This document shows, piece after piece, positions 50,880-59,924 of a stretch of DNA of 64,000 nt (position 1 is its first letter; every line of letters starts with the position of its first letter). Where the stretch lies: positions 124,001-188,000 of the forward strand of contig NZ_MUYG01000007.1 in NCBI RefSeq assembly GCF_002155425.1. The letters run 5' to 3'. Source of the DNA: Erythrobacter donghaensis (lineage in GTDB: Bacteria; Pseudomonadota; Alphaproteobacteria; Sphingomonadales; Sphingomonadaceae). The position numbers and the translations under genes were made by a program. The notes beneath the pieces were generated by a model that saw only the letters and a list, made by a program, of their open reading frames with translations, did no database searches and had not been told where the DNA came from.

Positions 50880-51617
50880 ATGGCGACCAAGGATCAGCCC
50901 AAGCCGCTGATGCCGCATGCCACCGCGACCTGGCTGGTGGACAACACCGCGCTGTCTTTCGAACAGATCGCCGAGTTCTGCGGCCTCCACATCCTCGAAG
51001 TGCAGGCGATGGCCGATGATCTTGCGGGCAGCAAGTACACCGGTCGCGATCCCGTGCACTCGGGCGAGCTGACCCAGGCCGAAATCGAGAAGGGGCAGGA
51101 CGATTCGTCCTACTCGCTCAAGATGCACAAGGCTCCGGTCGAGGTGACCCGCACCAAGGGCCCGCGTTACACTCCCGTGTCGAAGCGTCAGGACAAGCCC
51201 GATGGCATCGCCTGGATTCTGCGCAACCACCCCGAGGTGTCGGACGCGCAGATCGGCAAGCTGATCGGCACCACCCGCAACACCATCGGCGCGATCCGTG
51301 ACCGTTCGCACTGGAACATCCAGAACATCACGCCGAAGGATCCGGTGACGCTGGGCCTGTGCTCGCAGCGCGAGCTCGACGCGATGGTCGCCAAGGCCGC
51401 CAAGCGTGCCGGCGTGACCGAGGACGCCGAAGCCCCGGTCAAGTCCGAGCGCAATGATCGCGAACGGCTGATCGAGGAACTGCGCGCCGAGCGTGACGAC
51501 AAGGTCAAGGCCGCCGGCGAAGCCGCGCAGGAAGCCGAGGCCGAAGCCTGGCTCGCCCGCAAGCGCGAAGCCGAGGCCGAGGAAAAGAAGATCGACCCTG
51601 AGAGCGGGTTTATCTGA
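50880..51617 (+). CDS. trcR: cell cycle transcriptional regulator TrcR (DUF1013)
   Basis: A 245-residue protein of the alphaproteobacterial DUF1013 family. The opening ATATWLVDNTALSFEQIAEFCGLHILEVQAMADD and the DAQIGKLIGTTRNTIGAIRDRSHWN HTH-like segment are characteristic. Known from family work: TrcR acts with RNA polymerase in Caulobacter. The C-terminus is a long charged helix (LIEELRAERDDKVKAAGEA). AACGGAG is the ribosome-binding site. A T-run/hairpin element follows the stop directly. Confidence 0.9.
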   Translation: MATKDQPKPLMPHATATWLVDNTALSFEQIAEFCGLHILEVQAMADDLAGSKYTGRDPVHSGELTQAEIEKGQDDSSYSLKMHKAPVEVTRTKGPRYTPVSKRQDKPDGIAWILRNHPEVSDAQIGKLIGTTRNTIGAIRDRSHWNIQNITPKDPVTLGLCSQRELDAMVAKAAKRAGVTEDAEAPVKSERNDRERLIEELRAERDDKVKAAGEAAQEAEAEAWLARKREAEAEEKKIDPESGFI

Positions 51618-51660
51618 TTTTTTTAGTGCGTGCCCGCCTCCGCGGGCACATCCTCGGTGC
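51618..51660 (+). repeat. T-run/hairpin/TCCTCGGTGC post-stop repeat, copy A
   Basis: Directly after the trcR stop: a run of seven Ts, a short GCG, an 8-bp stem hairpin (51630-51649) and TCCTCGGTGC. It shares this order with copies at 57978 and 62425. The stretch to 51842 (225 bp in all) has no gene and further GC-rich repeats. Confidence 0.7.
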
Positions 51661-51835
51661 TGTTCCTTCGCTTCGCTACGGGCAACTGCGGCTCGCGCGC
51701 GTGCGCTCGCGGCCCGTCCGCTGGCGGGCCGAGCAGGCCCTTCTTCCGCTTACCTTTCGTCCAGCCCGGGGCGGGGCAGAATCTAGCCAAAATCCCGCAG
51801 TTTCGCTTGTGCCCGGCATGATTGTCGGCCACAAT

Positions 51836-51855
51836 TACTGACATGACTGTCAGTA
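51836..51855. promoter_or_regulatory. 20-bp palindromic operator-like site at the fadD start
   Basis: TACTGACA, four bases, TGTCAGTA: two 8-bp arms, and the fadD ATG (51843-51845) lies inside the palindrome. The form fits TetR-family operators. No TetR gene is nearby. Confidence 0.5.
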
Positions 51856-53510
51856 GTGTCGCTCCCGCCTATCACCATCCCGTCCCGCTCGAAACGGTCT
51901 TCGCACCGGCAACGCTACCCGCGCTGCTGGAACGCACGCGCGCCGCGAATCCGCAGGCGTCGTTCCTGCATTTCCTCGGGCGCACCTACAGCTATGCCGA
52001 GATCCACAAGCAGGCGGTAGCCTTCGCCGCCGGGCTTCAGGCGCTGGGCATCGCCAAGGGCGACCGCGTCGGCCTGTTCCTTCCCAATGTCCCGATCTAC
52101 GCCGCCGCCTATTACGGCGCGATGATGGCGGGCGCGGTGGTGGTGAACTTCTCGCCGCTCTATTCGGTCGAGGAGCTGAGCTGGCAGGTCGGCGACAGCG
52201 GCACGCGGTTGCTGGTGACGCTCGACGTTCCCGAACTCTACACAACCGCGGAGAAAGTGCTGGACGGATCGGCGCTGGAAACGCTGGTGGTGGGCCGGCT
52301 TGCCGATCAACTGCCGTGGGTGAAGGGCGTCGCGCTGAAGCTGCTGAAGCGCAAGCAGATCGCCGATGTTGCCTATGGGCCGAGCGTCAAGAGCTGGGCC
52401 GCGATGACCCCGGCGGGCACGCCGCGCGCGGTTGACATCACCCCCGCCGATCTCGCCCTGCTGCAATATACCGGCGGCACCACCGGGCGGCCCAAGGGCG
52501 CGATGCTGGGGCATGACCAGCTCTCGGTGAACGCGCAGCAGGTCGCCGCGCTCAATCCCTTCGGCGATCCGGCGGGCGAGTGCTTCATGGGCGCGCTGCC
52601 GTTCTTCCACGTCTTCGCCAACACCGCGCTGCTCAATCACGCGATGGTCACAGGTGCCTCGATCGCGATGGTGCCGCGGTTCGAGACCAAGCAGGTGCTG
52701 GCAACGATCCAGAAATACCGCTGCACCGGCTTTCCCGGCGTGCCGACGATGTTTCAGGCGATGCTCGACCACCCCGATCTCGCCAAGACCGACCTTTCCA
52801 GCCTCAAGGTCTGCATCTCCGGCGGCGCGCCGATGCCGGGGCCGGTGCACGAAAAGTTCGAGACCGTCACCGGCGTGCGCATCTGCGAGGGCTATGGCCT
52901 TACCGAAAGCTCGGGCGTGGTCTCGGCCAACCCCTATGACGGGGTGCGCAAGCGCGGCACGATCGGCCAGCTGGTGCCGGGGACCGAGGTGATCCTGCTC
53001 GACAAGGAAGACCCGGCGAAGCTCGCGCCCGAGGGCGAGCCGGGGGAGCTTGCCGTCCATGGCCCGCAGGTGATGCGCGGTTACTGGAACCACCCCGAGG
53101 CCGATGAGGACTGCTTCGTCACCCACGGCGGCAAGCGCTACCTGCGCACCGGCGATGTCGCGCGGATCGACGCGGACGGCTTCCTCGAGATCGTCGACCG
53201 CATCAAGGACATGATCGCCGTCGGTGGCTTCAAGGTCTTCCCGAGCGTGGTCGAGGACGTGATCCTCGAACATCCCGCGGTGAAGGAGGCGCTGGTGATC
53301 GGCGTGCCGGAAGAATACCGCGGCGAGGTTCCCCGCGCCTATGTCACCCTCAACGAAGGCGCGACCGAAACCGGCGAGGAGCTGGCGAACTGGCTCAACG
53401 CCCGCATCGGCAAACACGAGCGGGTCGACATGGTGGTGGTGCGCGAAAGCCTGCCCAAGACGATGATCGGCAAGCTCGACCGCAAGACGCTCAGGGCCGA
53501 GGTGCTTTAG
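51843..53510 (+). CDS. fadD: long-chain fatty acid-CoA ligase (FadD-like)
   Basis: A 555-residue AMP-forming acyl-CoA synthetase. The AMP-binding motif is LQYTGGTTGRPKGAML, with GYGLTESSGV and DRIKDMIAVGGFKVFPSVVEDV in the C-terminal domain, and catalytic Lys in SLPKTMIGKLDRK. It activates long-chain fatty acids for degradation or lipid synthesis. The ATG at 51843 is chosen; a TTG at 51822 would add seven codons. The REP-like pair follows ten bases after its stop. Confidence 0.9.
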   Translation: MTVSSVAPAYHHPVPLETVFAPATLPALLERTRAANPQASFLHFLGRTYSYAEIHKQAVAFAAGLQALGIAKGDRVGLFLPNVPIYAAAYYGAMMAGAVVVNFSPLYSVEELSWQVGDSGTRLLVTLDVPELYTTAEKVLDGSALETLVVGRLADQLPWVKGVALKLLKRKQIADVAYGPSVKSWAAMTPAGTPRAVDITPADLALLQYTGGTTGRPKGAMLGHDQLSVNAQQVAALNPFGDPAGECFMGALPFFHVFANTALLNHAMVTGASIAMVPRFETKQVLATIQKYRCTGFPGVPTMFQAMLDHPDLAKTDLSSLKVCISGGAPMPGPVHEKFETVTGVRICEGYGLTESSGVVSANPYDGVRKRGTIGQLVPGTEVILLDKEDPAKLAPEGEPGELAVHGPQVMRGYWNHPEADEDCFVTHGGKRYLRTGDVARIDADGFLEIVDRIKDMIAVGGFKVFPSVVEDVILEHPAVKEALVIGVPEEYRGEVPRAYVTLNEGATETGEELANWLNARIGKHERVDMVVVRESLPKTMIGKLDRKTLRAEVL

Positions 53511-53520
53511 TCAGCATCCG

Positions 53521-53613
53521 GTTCGCCCTGAGCTTGTCGAAGGGCCGTCCTTCTCTGCTCGACCCGAACGTGCCGACAAAAGTGCGGTGCTTCGACAGGC
53601 TCAGCACGAACGG
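53521..53613. repeat. REP-like paired inverted repeat, copy 2
   Basis: Arms 53521-53545 and 53587-53613 with the same core (CTGAGCTTGTCGAAG and CTTCGACAGGCTCAG) and the same AGTGCG before the second arm as copy 1 at 2891-2988. It starts 10 bases after fadD, in the sense direction. Confidence 0.85.
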
Positions 53614-53628
53614 AGATAAGGTGGAGCC

Positions 53629-54003
53629 CTACTCCGCCGCTGCGATGCTCGAAGGCACCGCCTGCACCGGCTTGACCGCTTGCCTCGCGTTGGGCGCGAA
53701 ACGGCCATCGACCTGCGCGCCCTGCTCGATCGTCAGCGCATCGTAATGCACGTCGCCTTCGATCCGGGCACTCTTGAGGATCACCAGCTCGCGCGCAGTG
53801 ATCGAGCCGTTGACGGTTCCCGCCATGCGCGCGCTTTCAGCGGTGATCGCGCCGCGGATCTCGCTCTTCTCGCCCTGCACGAGGCTCGCACAGGTGATGT
53901 CGCCTTCGACCGTGCCGTCGATATGCAGGTCGGCGGTGGCGGAGATGTTGCCGGTGATCACCACATCCGCGCCGATTACCGAAAAGGTCGAACCCGATGC
54001 CAT
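53629..54003 (-). CDS. bactofilin
   Basis: A 124-residue bactofilin: a short N-terminus, then a beta-helix core with regular strands (VITGNISATADLHIDGTVEGDIT..., GTVNGSITARELVILKSARIEGDVHYDALTI). It polymerises without nucleotides into membrane-linked filaments that position wall enzymes. It lies 13 bp after a LytM peptidase gene on the same strand, the standard bactofilin-peptidase pair. AGGAG stands seven bases before the ATG. Confidence 0.92.
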   Translation of the reverse strand: MASGSTFSVIGADVVITGNISATADLHIDGTVEGDITCASLVQGEKSEIRGAITAESARMAGTVNGSITARELVILKSARIEGDVHYDALTIEQGAQVDGRFAPNARQAVKPVQAVPSSIAAAE

Positions 54004-54016
54004 GCTGCTGCTCCTG

Positions 54017-55192
54017 TTAACGGCCCGTGGCGGCGGCGCGGACGGGGCCTGCCCGGCGGGCTCGGACTTCCTTGAGAACATTGGGGGCAGCCTCCAGAAA
54101 GGGACGCGGATTGACCGCGCGATCATTGATGCGGACTTCGAAATGCAGGTGCGGGCCGGTGGAGCGCCCGGTCGAGCCGAGCCCCGCGATGGTCGCACCT
54201 GCGGCGACCTGCTGGCCGACCTTCACATCGAAGCGCGAAAGGTGCGCGTAACGGGTCAACATTCCGTTGCCGTGGGTGATCTCGACCACATTGCCGTAGC
54301 CCGACTTGCGCCCGACGAAGCTGACGCGGCCATCGGCGGCGGCGAAGACGGGGGAGCCCATCGGACCCTTGAAGTCGATCCCGGCATGCATCGCGCCGCT
54401 GCCGTTGAAGGGGTCGCGGCGGTAGCCGAAGCCCGAGGTGATGCTCTCGACACTGGCGGGCACGACCTGCGGAATGCCATTGAGCGCGCGTTCCAGCACG
54501 GCCATCCGGGTGAGGCTGAGGCCGAGGCGTTCGAAGCGCGGGTCGATCGAATCGCCGCCGGTGAAGGCTTCGAAGGGACCACCCATCGCCTGCTGCGCTT
54601 CGCGGCTGAGCAGTTTGGGATCAAGATTGAGCTTGCGCATCGCGGCTTCGGCGCGGCGCGCGCGGCCATCGGCGAAGCGGGTGAGGCGTTCCACCAGCGC
54701 AAGCTGGCGCGCCTCGATCTCGGCCAGACCGCGCGCTTCGGGCATCAGCGCGCTGACCTTCTTGATCGTTTCTCCGGCGGCGGTGGTCGAATCACTCACC
54801 GTGCCGCTGGCCGCACCTTCGGCGACCAGATCTTCGGGCAGCATCCGCGCCATTTCCTCGAGGAATTCCTGCCGCGCTTGCAGATCGTCAACCACCTTGT
54901 CGACATTGCCGGCATAGGCCTTGATCCGCTGATCGGCGCTGGCGACTTCAGCGCGTTTTTCGGCGAAGGAGGCAAGGTCGGCCTCGGCACGATACTGGCC
55001 CCAGGCCATCACCGCGAGCGCGACCAGCCACAGCACCAGCGCCGCGACCGCCGCACCGGCGACGCGCATCTGGAGCTTGCCCGAAATCTTGATGAAACGC
55101 ACCTGACCATCGGCACGCATGAAGAACTCGCGGTCTGGGAACCAACGGCGCAGCCGGTCGCCCCAGCGAAGTGCGGTATTGCTAAGTGACAA
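54017..55192 (-). CDS. M23 (LytM) family endopeptidase, bactofilin-linked
   Basis: A 391-residue protein with an N-terminal transmembrane segment ([19 protein letters not shown]), a coiled-coil region (residues about 75-190), and a LytM domain. Zn ligands are in AMHAGIDF and GPHLHFEVR, so it is catalytically complete. The start is uncertain: a TTG at 55190-55192 begins [23 protein letters not shown], which is the family opening, and no good ribosome-binding site is seen. A longer frame to 55450 remains open. Confidence 0.85.
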   Translation of the reverse strand: MSLSNTALRWGDRLRRWFPDREFFMRADGQVRFIKISGKLQMRVAGAAVAALVLWLVALAVMAWGQYRAEADLASFAEKRAEVASADQRIKAYAGNVDKVVDDLQARQEFLEEMARMLPEDLVAEGAASGTVSDSTTAAGETIKKVSALMPEARGLAEIEARQLALVERLTRFADGRARRAEAAMRKLNLDPKLLSREAQQAMGGPFEAFTGGDSIDPRFERLGLSLTRMAVLERALNGIPQVVPASVESITSGFGYRRDPFNGSGAMHAGIDFKGPMGSPVFAAADGRVSFVGRKSGYGNVVEITHGNGMLTRYAHLSRFDVKVGQQVAAGATIAGLGSTGRSTGPHLHFEVRINDRAVNPRPFLEAAPNVLKEVRARRAGPVRAAATGR

Positions 55193-55448
55193 GTGCGGCC
55201 CCGATTTATGTTCTGAATGCCCGTGCAAGGCCGCTATCAGGCGATTCGGGCGGGGTCGAATCCGCAGACCCGCAGGGGGGGCGAATCGAAAGGGAATCGC
55301 GACAAAGTGCACTTTCCCACAGCGCGCCCCTTCATATGTGGTTTGCCGGGTGGACGAATCGCGCATCGACTCGGTGGAGGGGACTCGGCGAATCCCCAGC
55401 GGGGGCGCGGGCCTGACAGGCGGGCCCCAGGATGCTAGAGGGGCGGGC

Positions 55449-56738
55449 ATGACTCAAACCTCAGCCTCTGTTCGCCCTTCCGAAACCCTTGATCCCGAAG
55501 CGCTGGTGAACGGCCTTGCCCGCGCCGCGCGCGCCGCGCAGCGTCAGCTCGCCGCGATGCCGAGCGCCGACCGCGCCGCCGCGCTCCACCGCGCTGCCGA
55601 GGCGCTGCGTGCCGCCACCCCGGCGGTGCTCGCCGCCAATGCCGAGGATGTCGCCGCCGGCGAAGCGCGCGGGCTCTCGGGCGCGATGCTCGACCGGCTG
55701 CGGCTCGACGAAGCACGGCTTGCCGGGATCGCCGATGCGGTCGCCGCGGTCGCCGATCTGCCCGATCCGGTCGGGCAGGTGATCGATTCGAGCACGCCGC
55801 CCAATGGGCTGAAGCTCAGCCGCGTCCGCGTGCCGATCGGCACCATCGGGATCATCTACGAAAGCCGTCCCAACGTTACCGCCGATGCCGCTGCGCTGTG
55901 CGTGCGCGCGGGCAACGCGGCGCTGCTGCGCGGGGGAAGCGAGGCGGTGCATTCCAACCGCGCGATCCACGCCGCGCTGGTCGAAGGACTCGTCGAAGGC
56001 GGCGTCCCTGCGGATGCGGTGCAGCTGCTGCCGACGCAGGACCGCGCGGCGGTGGGCGCGATGCTGACTGCGGCGGGCCTGATCGACATGATCGTGCCGC
56101 GCGGGGGCAAGAGCCTCGTCGCAAGGGTGCAGGCCGATGCGCGCGTGCCGGTGCTCGCCCATCTCGACGGGATCAACCACACCTATATCCACGCCGCCGC
56201 CGACCCGGCGATGGCAGAGGCCATTGCATTGAACGCCAAGCTGCGCCGCACCGGCATCTGCGGGGCGATGGAGACGCTGCTGATCGACGCGGCATTCCCC
56301 AAGGCGGGCGCGTTGGTCGCCGCGCTGATCGACAAGGGCTGCGAGGTGCGCGGCGACAAGCGCATCGCCGCGCTCGATTCGCGGGTTATCCCGGCCAGCG
56401 CGAATGACTGGGACACCGAATATCTCGACGCGATTCTCTCGGTGGCGATGGTCGATGATCTCGATGCCGCGCTGGCGCATATTGCGCGCCATTCCTCGGC
56501 CCATACCGATGCCATCGTCACCGCCGACGATGCTGCCGCCGAACGCTTCCTGACGGAAGTCGACAGCGCCATCGTGATGCACAACGCCTCCTCGCAATTT
56601 GCCGACGGGGGCGAGTTCGGCCTCGGCGCGGAGATCGGGATCGCCACCGGTCGGCTCCACGCGCGCGGCCCGGTCGCGCTGGAGGGGCTGACGACCTACA
56701 AGTGGCAGGTGCGCGGGACGGGCCAGACCCGGCCCTGA
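55449..56738 (+). CDS. proA: gamma-glutamyl phosphate reductase
   Basis: A 429-residue aldehyde-dehydrogenase-fold enzyme of proline synthesis. [21 protein letters not shown] and the catalytic Cys in [15 protein letters not shown] are diagnostic, with [20 protein letters not shown] near the end. Product is glutamate semialdehyde. nadD follows 12 bp on, the usual arrangement with rsfS and rlmH. Confidence 0.95.
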   Translation: MTQTSASVRPSETLDPEALVNGLARAARAAQRQLAAMPSADRAAALHRAAEALRAATPAVLAANAEDVAAGEARGLSGAMLDRLRLDEARLAGIADAVAAVADLPDPVGQVIDSSTPPNGLKLSRVRVPIGTIGIIYESRPNVTADAAALCVRAGNAALLRGGSEAVHSNRAIHAALVEGLVEGGVPADAVQLLPTQDRAAVGAMLTAAGLIDMIVPRGGKSLVARVQADARVPVLAHLDGINHTYIHAAADPAMAEAIALNAKLRRTGICGAMETLLIDAAFPKAGALVAALIDKGCEVRGDKRIAALDSRVIPASANDWDTEYLDAILSVAMVDDLDAALAHIARHSSAHTDAIVTADDAAAERFLTEVDSAIVMHNASSQFADGGEFGLGAEIGIATGRLHARGPVALEGLTTYKWQVRGTGQTRP

Positions 56739-56750
56739 GGCCAAACGCGC

Positions 56751-57446
56751 GTGGGCACGCCTGTCCTCACCGGGCTCCTCGGCGGGAGCTTCAACCCCGC
56801 GCATGGCGGGCACCGGCGAATCACGCTGTTCGCGGCTGAGGCGCTGGGGCTGGACGAGACCTGGTGGCTGGTCTCGCCCGGCAATCCGTTAAAGCCCAGG
56901 GCAGGCATGGCGCCGCTCACGGCGCGGCTGCTATCGGCCCGAAAGCAGGCGCGGCGCGCGCGGATCGTTCCCACTGCGATCGAGCAGAGACTCGGCACGC
57001 GCTACACCGTGGACACGCTCGCCGCGCTCACCCAGCGCTATCCCAAACGGCGCTTCGTGTGGCTGATGGGGAGCGACAATCTCGCCCAGTTGCACCGCTG
57101 GAAGGACTGGCGGCGGATCGCCCGGACAATGCCGATTGCGGTGATCGCCCGCCCCGGCTATGATGGTGAAGCCATGACGAGCCCCGCCATGGCCTGGCTC
57201 AGACGCTATCACGTGCCTGCCGCCAGCTTTCGGAAACGGGGGCAATGGAGCGCACCGGCCCTGGTGTTATTGCGTTTCGATCCGGATTACCGCTCGGCCA
57301 CGGCCATCCGCCGTGCCAATGCCGGGTGGGCCGAGGCTTTGCTTGGACAAGGTGGGCTCGGAGACGGATCGAAAGGCGCGCATGAACCACCCCCGGTGCG
57401 TGATCGGCTGACATTCCGCATGATCCGGCCCGAGCAGCAGGCATGA
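56751..57446 (+). CDS. nadD: nicotinate-nucleotide adenylyltransferase
   Basis: A 231-residue nucleotidyltransferase of NAD synthesis. The HxGH-type motif is GGSFNPAHGGHRRI and the second is DPDYRSATAIRR. The start is a GTG at 56751, the only codon that keeps the N-terminal strand. A Gly/Lys-rich tail follows. The rsfS gene comes next. Confidence 0.93.
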   Translation: MGTPVLTGLLGGSFNPAHGGHRRITLFAAEALGLDETWWLVSPGNPLKPRAGMAPLTARLLSARKQARRARIVPTAIEQRLGTRYTVDTLAALTQRYPKRRFVWLMGSDNLAQLHRWKDWRRIARTMPIAVIARPGYDGEAMTSPAMAWLRRYHVPAASFRKRGQWSAPALVLLRFDPDYRSATAIRRANAGWAEALLGQGGLGDGSKGAHEPPPVRDRLTFRMIRPEQQA

Positions 57447-57533
57447 GGCGCGCCCGACGCGCCTCGGCCCGCCCGCTGGCTGACCTGCCGGTTGCCCGCC
57501 CTCAACCCTGCCTCGAACTCTGGAGATACCCGA

Positions 57534-57977
57534 TTGCCAACCACCGAAGCCTTGATCCTGGGCCTGCCGCAGGGCGCCGCTCAAGCTGCATCCCAAGCGG
57601 CCGCCTCCGTGGCGCGCGCTGACATGAGCGGCGCAAGCCTGCACCAGCTGGTAATGGACCAGCTCGACGACGATCAGGCGCAGGACATCGTCACCATCCC
57701 GCTCGAGGGCAAAAGCTCGATCGCCGATCACATGGTGATCGCCAGCGGACGCTCGACCCGGCAGGTGGCTTCGATGGCGCAGAAACTCGCCGAGAAAATC
57801 AAGCAGGCCGGGTTCGGCCATGCCCGGATCGAAGGCCTTCCGGCTGCCGACTGGGTGCTGATCGACGCGGGCGATGTGGTGGTGCACCTGTTCCGTCCCG
57901 AAGTGCGCAGTTTCTACAACCTTGAACGGATGTGGAGCTTCGAGGGGTCGGAAACGTCGATGCTGGGGCGTAACTGA
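57534..57977 (+). CDS. rsfS: ribosomal silencing factor RsfS
   Basis: A 147-residue protein that binds L14 and blocks subunit joining in starvation. The core starts near LVMDQLDDDQAQDIVTIPLEGKSSIADHMVIASGRS and includes GDVVVHLFRPEVRSFYNLERMW. The TTG at 57534 is supported by GGAGA eight bases before it; the N-terminal extension of about 40 residues is longer than in E. coli. The T-run repeat copy B follows the stop. Confidence 0.93.
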   Translation: MPTTEALILGLPQGAAQAASQAAASVARADMSGASLHQLVMDQLDDDQAQDIVTIPLEGKSSIADHMVIASGRSTRQVASMAQKLAEKIKQAGFGHARIEGLPAADWVLIDAGDVVVHLFRPEVRSFYNLERMWSFEGSETSMLGRN

Positions 57978-58130
57978 TTTGTTTTGCGCTCGCCCATCCG
58001 GGCGAGCGTCCTCGGTGCGTATTTATGTTCCGCAGCCCATCCGGGCTGCGAAATCCTCGCTCATGCGACCTGAAGGTCGCGTCGCTGCGGGCGGCCGGTC
58101 GGCCTTGCGGGCCTGCGGCCCGTTCCTGTC
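57978..58130 (+). repeat. T-run/hairpin/TCCTCGGTGC post-stop repeat, copy B, with further hairpins
   Basis: After the rsfS stop: T-rich run, hairpin of 9-bp stem (57987-58008), TCCTCGGTGC, a second hairpin (58031-58050), a third (58065-58080) and a 24-bp block (58087-58110) that recurs inverted at 62373-62396. The 174-bp gap to rlmH holds no gene. Confidence 0.75.
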
Positions 58131-58151
58131 CGTGTAATCGGGGTCCGAGCC

Positions 58152-58574
58152 ATCCTTCTTCACATCATCGCGCGGGGAAAAATCGGGCGTTCGCCGGAGG
58201 GCGAGCTGGTGGAGCGCTATGCCAAGCGCCTGACCTGGCCGGTGAAGCTCACCGAATGGCCCGATACCGGCGCGGGCAAGGTGGCCGATGCGCTCACCCC
58301 CTGCCGCACCGTGCTGCTCGACGAGCGCGGCAAGGCGATGTCATCGGAGAGCTTCGCCGCCCTGCTGGGCCAGTGGCGCGATGATGGCGTGCGCGAGACG
58401 CGCTTCATGATCGGCGCGGCGGATGGCCATTCGGATGCCGAGCGCGCCTCTGCCGACCTCCTCCTCGCCTTTGGCCCTGCCACTTGGCCGCACATGCTGG
58501 CGCGCGCGATGCTGATGGAGCAGCTCTACCGCGCCACCACGATCCTTGCAGGCCACCCCTATCATCGGGCATGA
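58152..58574 (+). CDS. rlmH: 23S rRNA (pseudouridine-1915-N3)-methyltransferase RlmH with non-standard start
   Basis: A 140-residue SPOUT methyltransferase if read from ATC at 58152, which gives [27 protein letters not shown]. That N-terminus is conserved in RlmH, but the codon where Met is expected is ATC, and no ATG, GTG or TTG exists in frame before the GTG at 58209, which would cut the first beta strand. SAM-binding region [14 protein letters not shown] and the C-terminal [24 protein letters not shown] are intact. Either ATC is used, as in rare infC-like starts, or the gene is weakly translated or broken. Confidence 0.85.
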   Translation: MLLHIIARGKIGRSPEGELVERYAKRLTWPVKLTEWPDTGAGKVADALTPCRTVLLDERGKAMSSESFAALLGQWRDDGVRETRFMIGAADGHSDAERASADLLLAFGPATWPHMLARAMLMEQLYRATTILAGHPYHRA

Positions 58575-58581
58575 CGTCACC

Positions 58582-59814
58582 ATGCGCGGGCGATTGATCC
58601 TGATTTGCGTAGCAACGCTCGGTGTCGCCACGGCGCTGGCGCTGGCCATGCCCGACAGCCGCGCCGCGCCCTCGGTCGCCCTGCTCGAAGCCGATGACGC
58701 CGAGGCGGCGCTCAAGCGTGCAACCCGCGAAAGCCAGCTGGCCGAAACCCGCGCCGCGCGGCTCAGCGCCGAGGCCGAGGCCGCCACGGAAGCCGCCACC
58801 CGCACCGCCAGCGAGGCTGCTGCGCTCGCCGCGCGCATCCAGCAATCCGAGGCAGATATCGAAATCGCCCGTGCGCGGCTCACCATCGCCCGCCAGCAGC
58901 GCGCCGCTGTGACCGCGCGCCTTGCCGCAAAGCGCGTGCCCACCGCGCGCCTTGCCGCCGCGCTGCAGACGGTCGCACGCCGTCCGCTGGCGCTGTCGGC
59001 GCTGCAACCGGGCTCGCTCAAGGATGTGGTGCATGTGCGTGCGGTGCTCGACGGCGCGGTGCCGCAGATCGCCGCGCGCACGGCGGGGCTCAAGGCCGAG
59101 CTTGACCGGGGCCGCGCGCTCGAGGCGCAGGCCGCCGCCGCAGTCGAGCAAATGCGCGGCAGCGAGGCTGCACTGCGCCAGCGCCGCGCACAGCTCGCCG
59201 CGCTCGAACAGCAGCAGCGCATCGCCTCGCGCACCGCACGCGGCGCGGCCTTGCGTGAGGCCGAGCGCGCGCTGGCGCTGGCCGAGGAAGCGCGCGATCT
59301 CGATGGGCTGGTGGACAAGCTGGGCGAAGTCGCGGCACTGCGGCAGGAGCTTGCCGCGCTGCCCGGCCCGGTGCTGCGCCCCGAAAACCTCGCCGCCGCG
59401 CTGCCGCCGGAAGCCGCACCCGCGCCCTCTTCCGCCGCCAGCAGCCCGCCGCCGCGCGATTTCCAGCTGCCGGTGCAGGGGCGCACGCTCGCCGGTTTCG
59501 GATCGAAGCGCGCGAGCGGCCTTGCCGCCACCGGACTCACGCTGGCACCTGCCAAGGATGCGCAGGTCGTCGCCCCGGCGCGCGGGCGAGTCGCCTTTGC
59601 CGGGGCCTATCGCGGTTTCGGGCGAATCGTCATCATCGAGCATGACGGCGGCTGGACCAGCCTCGTCACCGGGCTCGCCATGGTCGAGGTCGCGGTGGGC
59701 GATTCCGTCATCGGCGGCAGCCCGCTAGGCCGCGCAACCGGCGGCACGGAGCCGGTGACGATCGAGCTGCGGCAGGATGGAAAGCCGGTCAACCCCTTGC
59801 AATATCTGCGATAA
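58582..59814 (+). CDS. envC: EnvC-like murein hydrolase activator (degenerate LytM)
   Basis: A 410-residue exported protein: signal peptide (about 1-28), long coiled coil (about 30-240, Ala/Arg/Glu-rich), then a LytM domain. The Zn-binding residues are absent: the first site reads GLTLAPAKD and the last VTIELRQ, with no HxH, so it should be inactive and act by switching on an amidase, like EnvC. ctpA follows 110 bp downstream. Confidence 0.88.
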   Translation: MRGRLILICVATLGVATALALAMPDSRAAPSVALLEADDAEAALKRATRESQLAETRAARLSAEAEAATEAATRTASEAAALAARIQQSEADIEIARARLTIARQQRAAVTARLAAKRVPTARLAAALQTVARRPLALSALQPGSLKDVVHVRAVLDGAVPQIAARTAGLKAELDRGRALEAQAAAAVEQMRGSEAALRQRRAQLAALEQQQRIASRTARGAALREAERALALAEEARDLDGLVDKLGEVAALRQELAALPGPVLRPENLAAALPPEAAPAPSSAASSPPPRDFQLPVQGRTLAGFGSKRASGLAATGLTLAPAKDAQVVAPARGRVAFAGAYRGFGRIVIIEHDGGWTSLVTGLAMVEVAVGDSVIGGSPLGRATGGTEPVTIELRQDGKPVNPLQYLR

Positions 59815-59924
59815 TTACCACGTCGCGGGCGCTCTGTCCCCCTCCGGATCACCCCCGCAGCGTTGATCTGGCGTTCAGCAAGCCAAGCCTATACACTCTC
59901 CCGCCGAAGGAGCATCCCGCACCC

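Noticed and set aside
51618..51650. T-run plus hairpin as a terminator for trcR
   Set aside because: The T-run lies before the stem, not after it, so it lacks the terminator order on the plus strand; kept as repeat instead.
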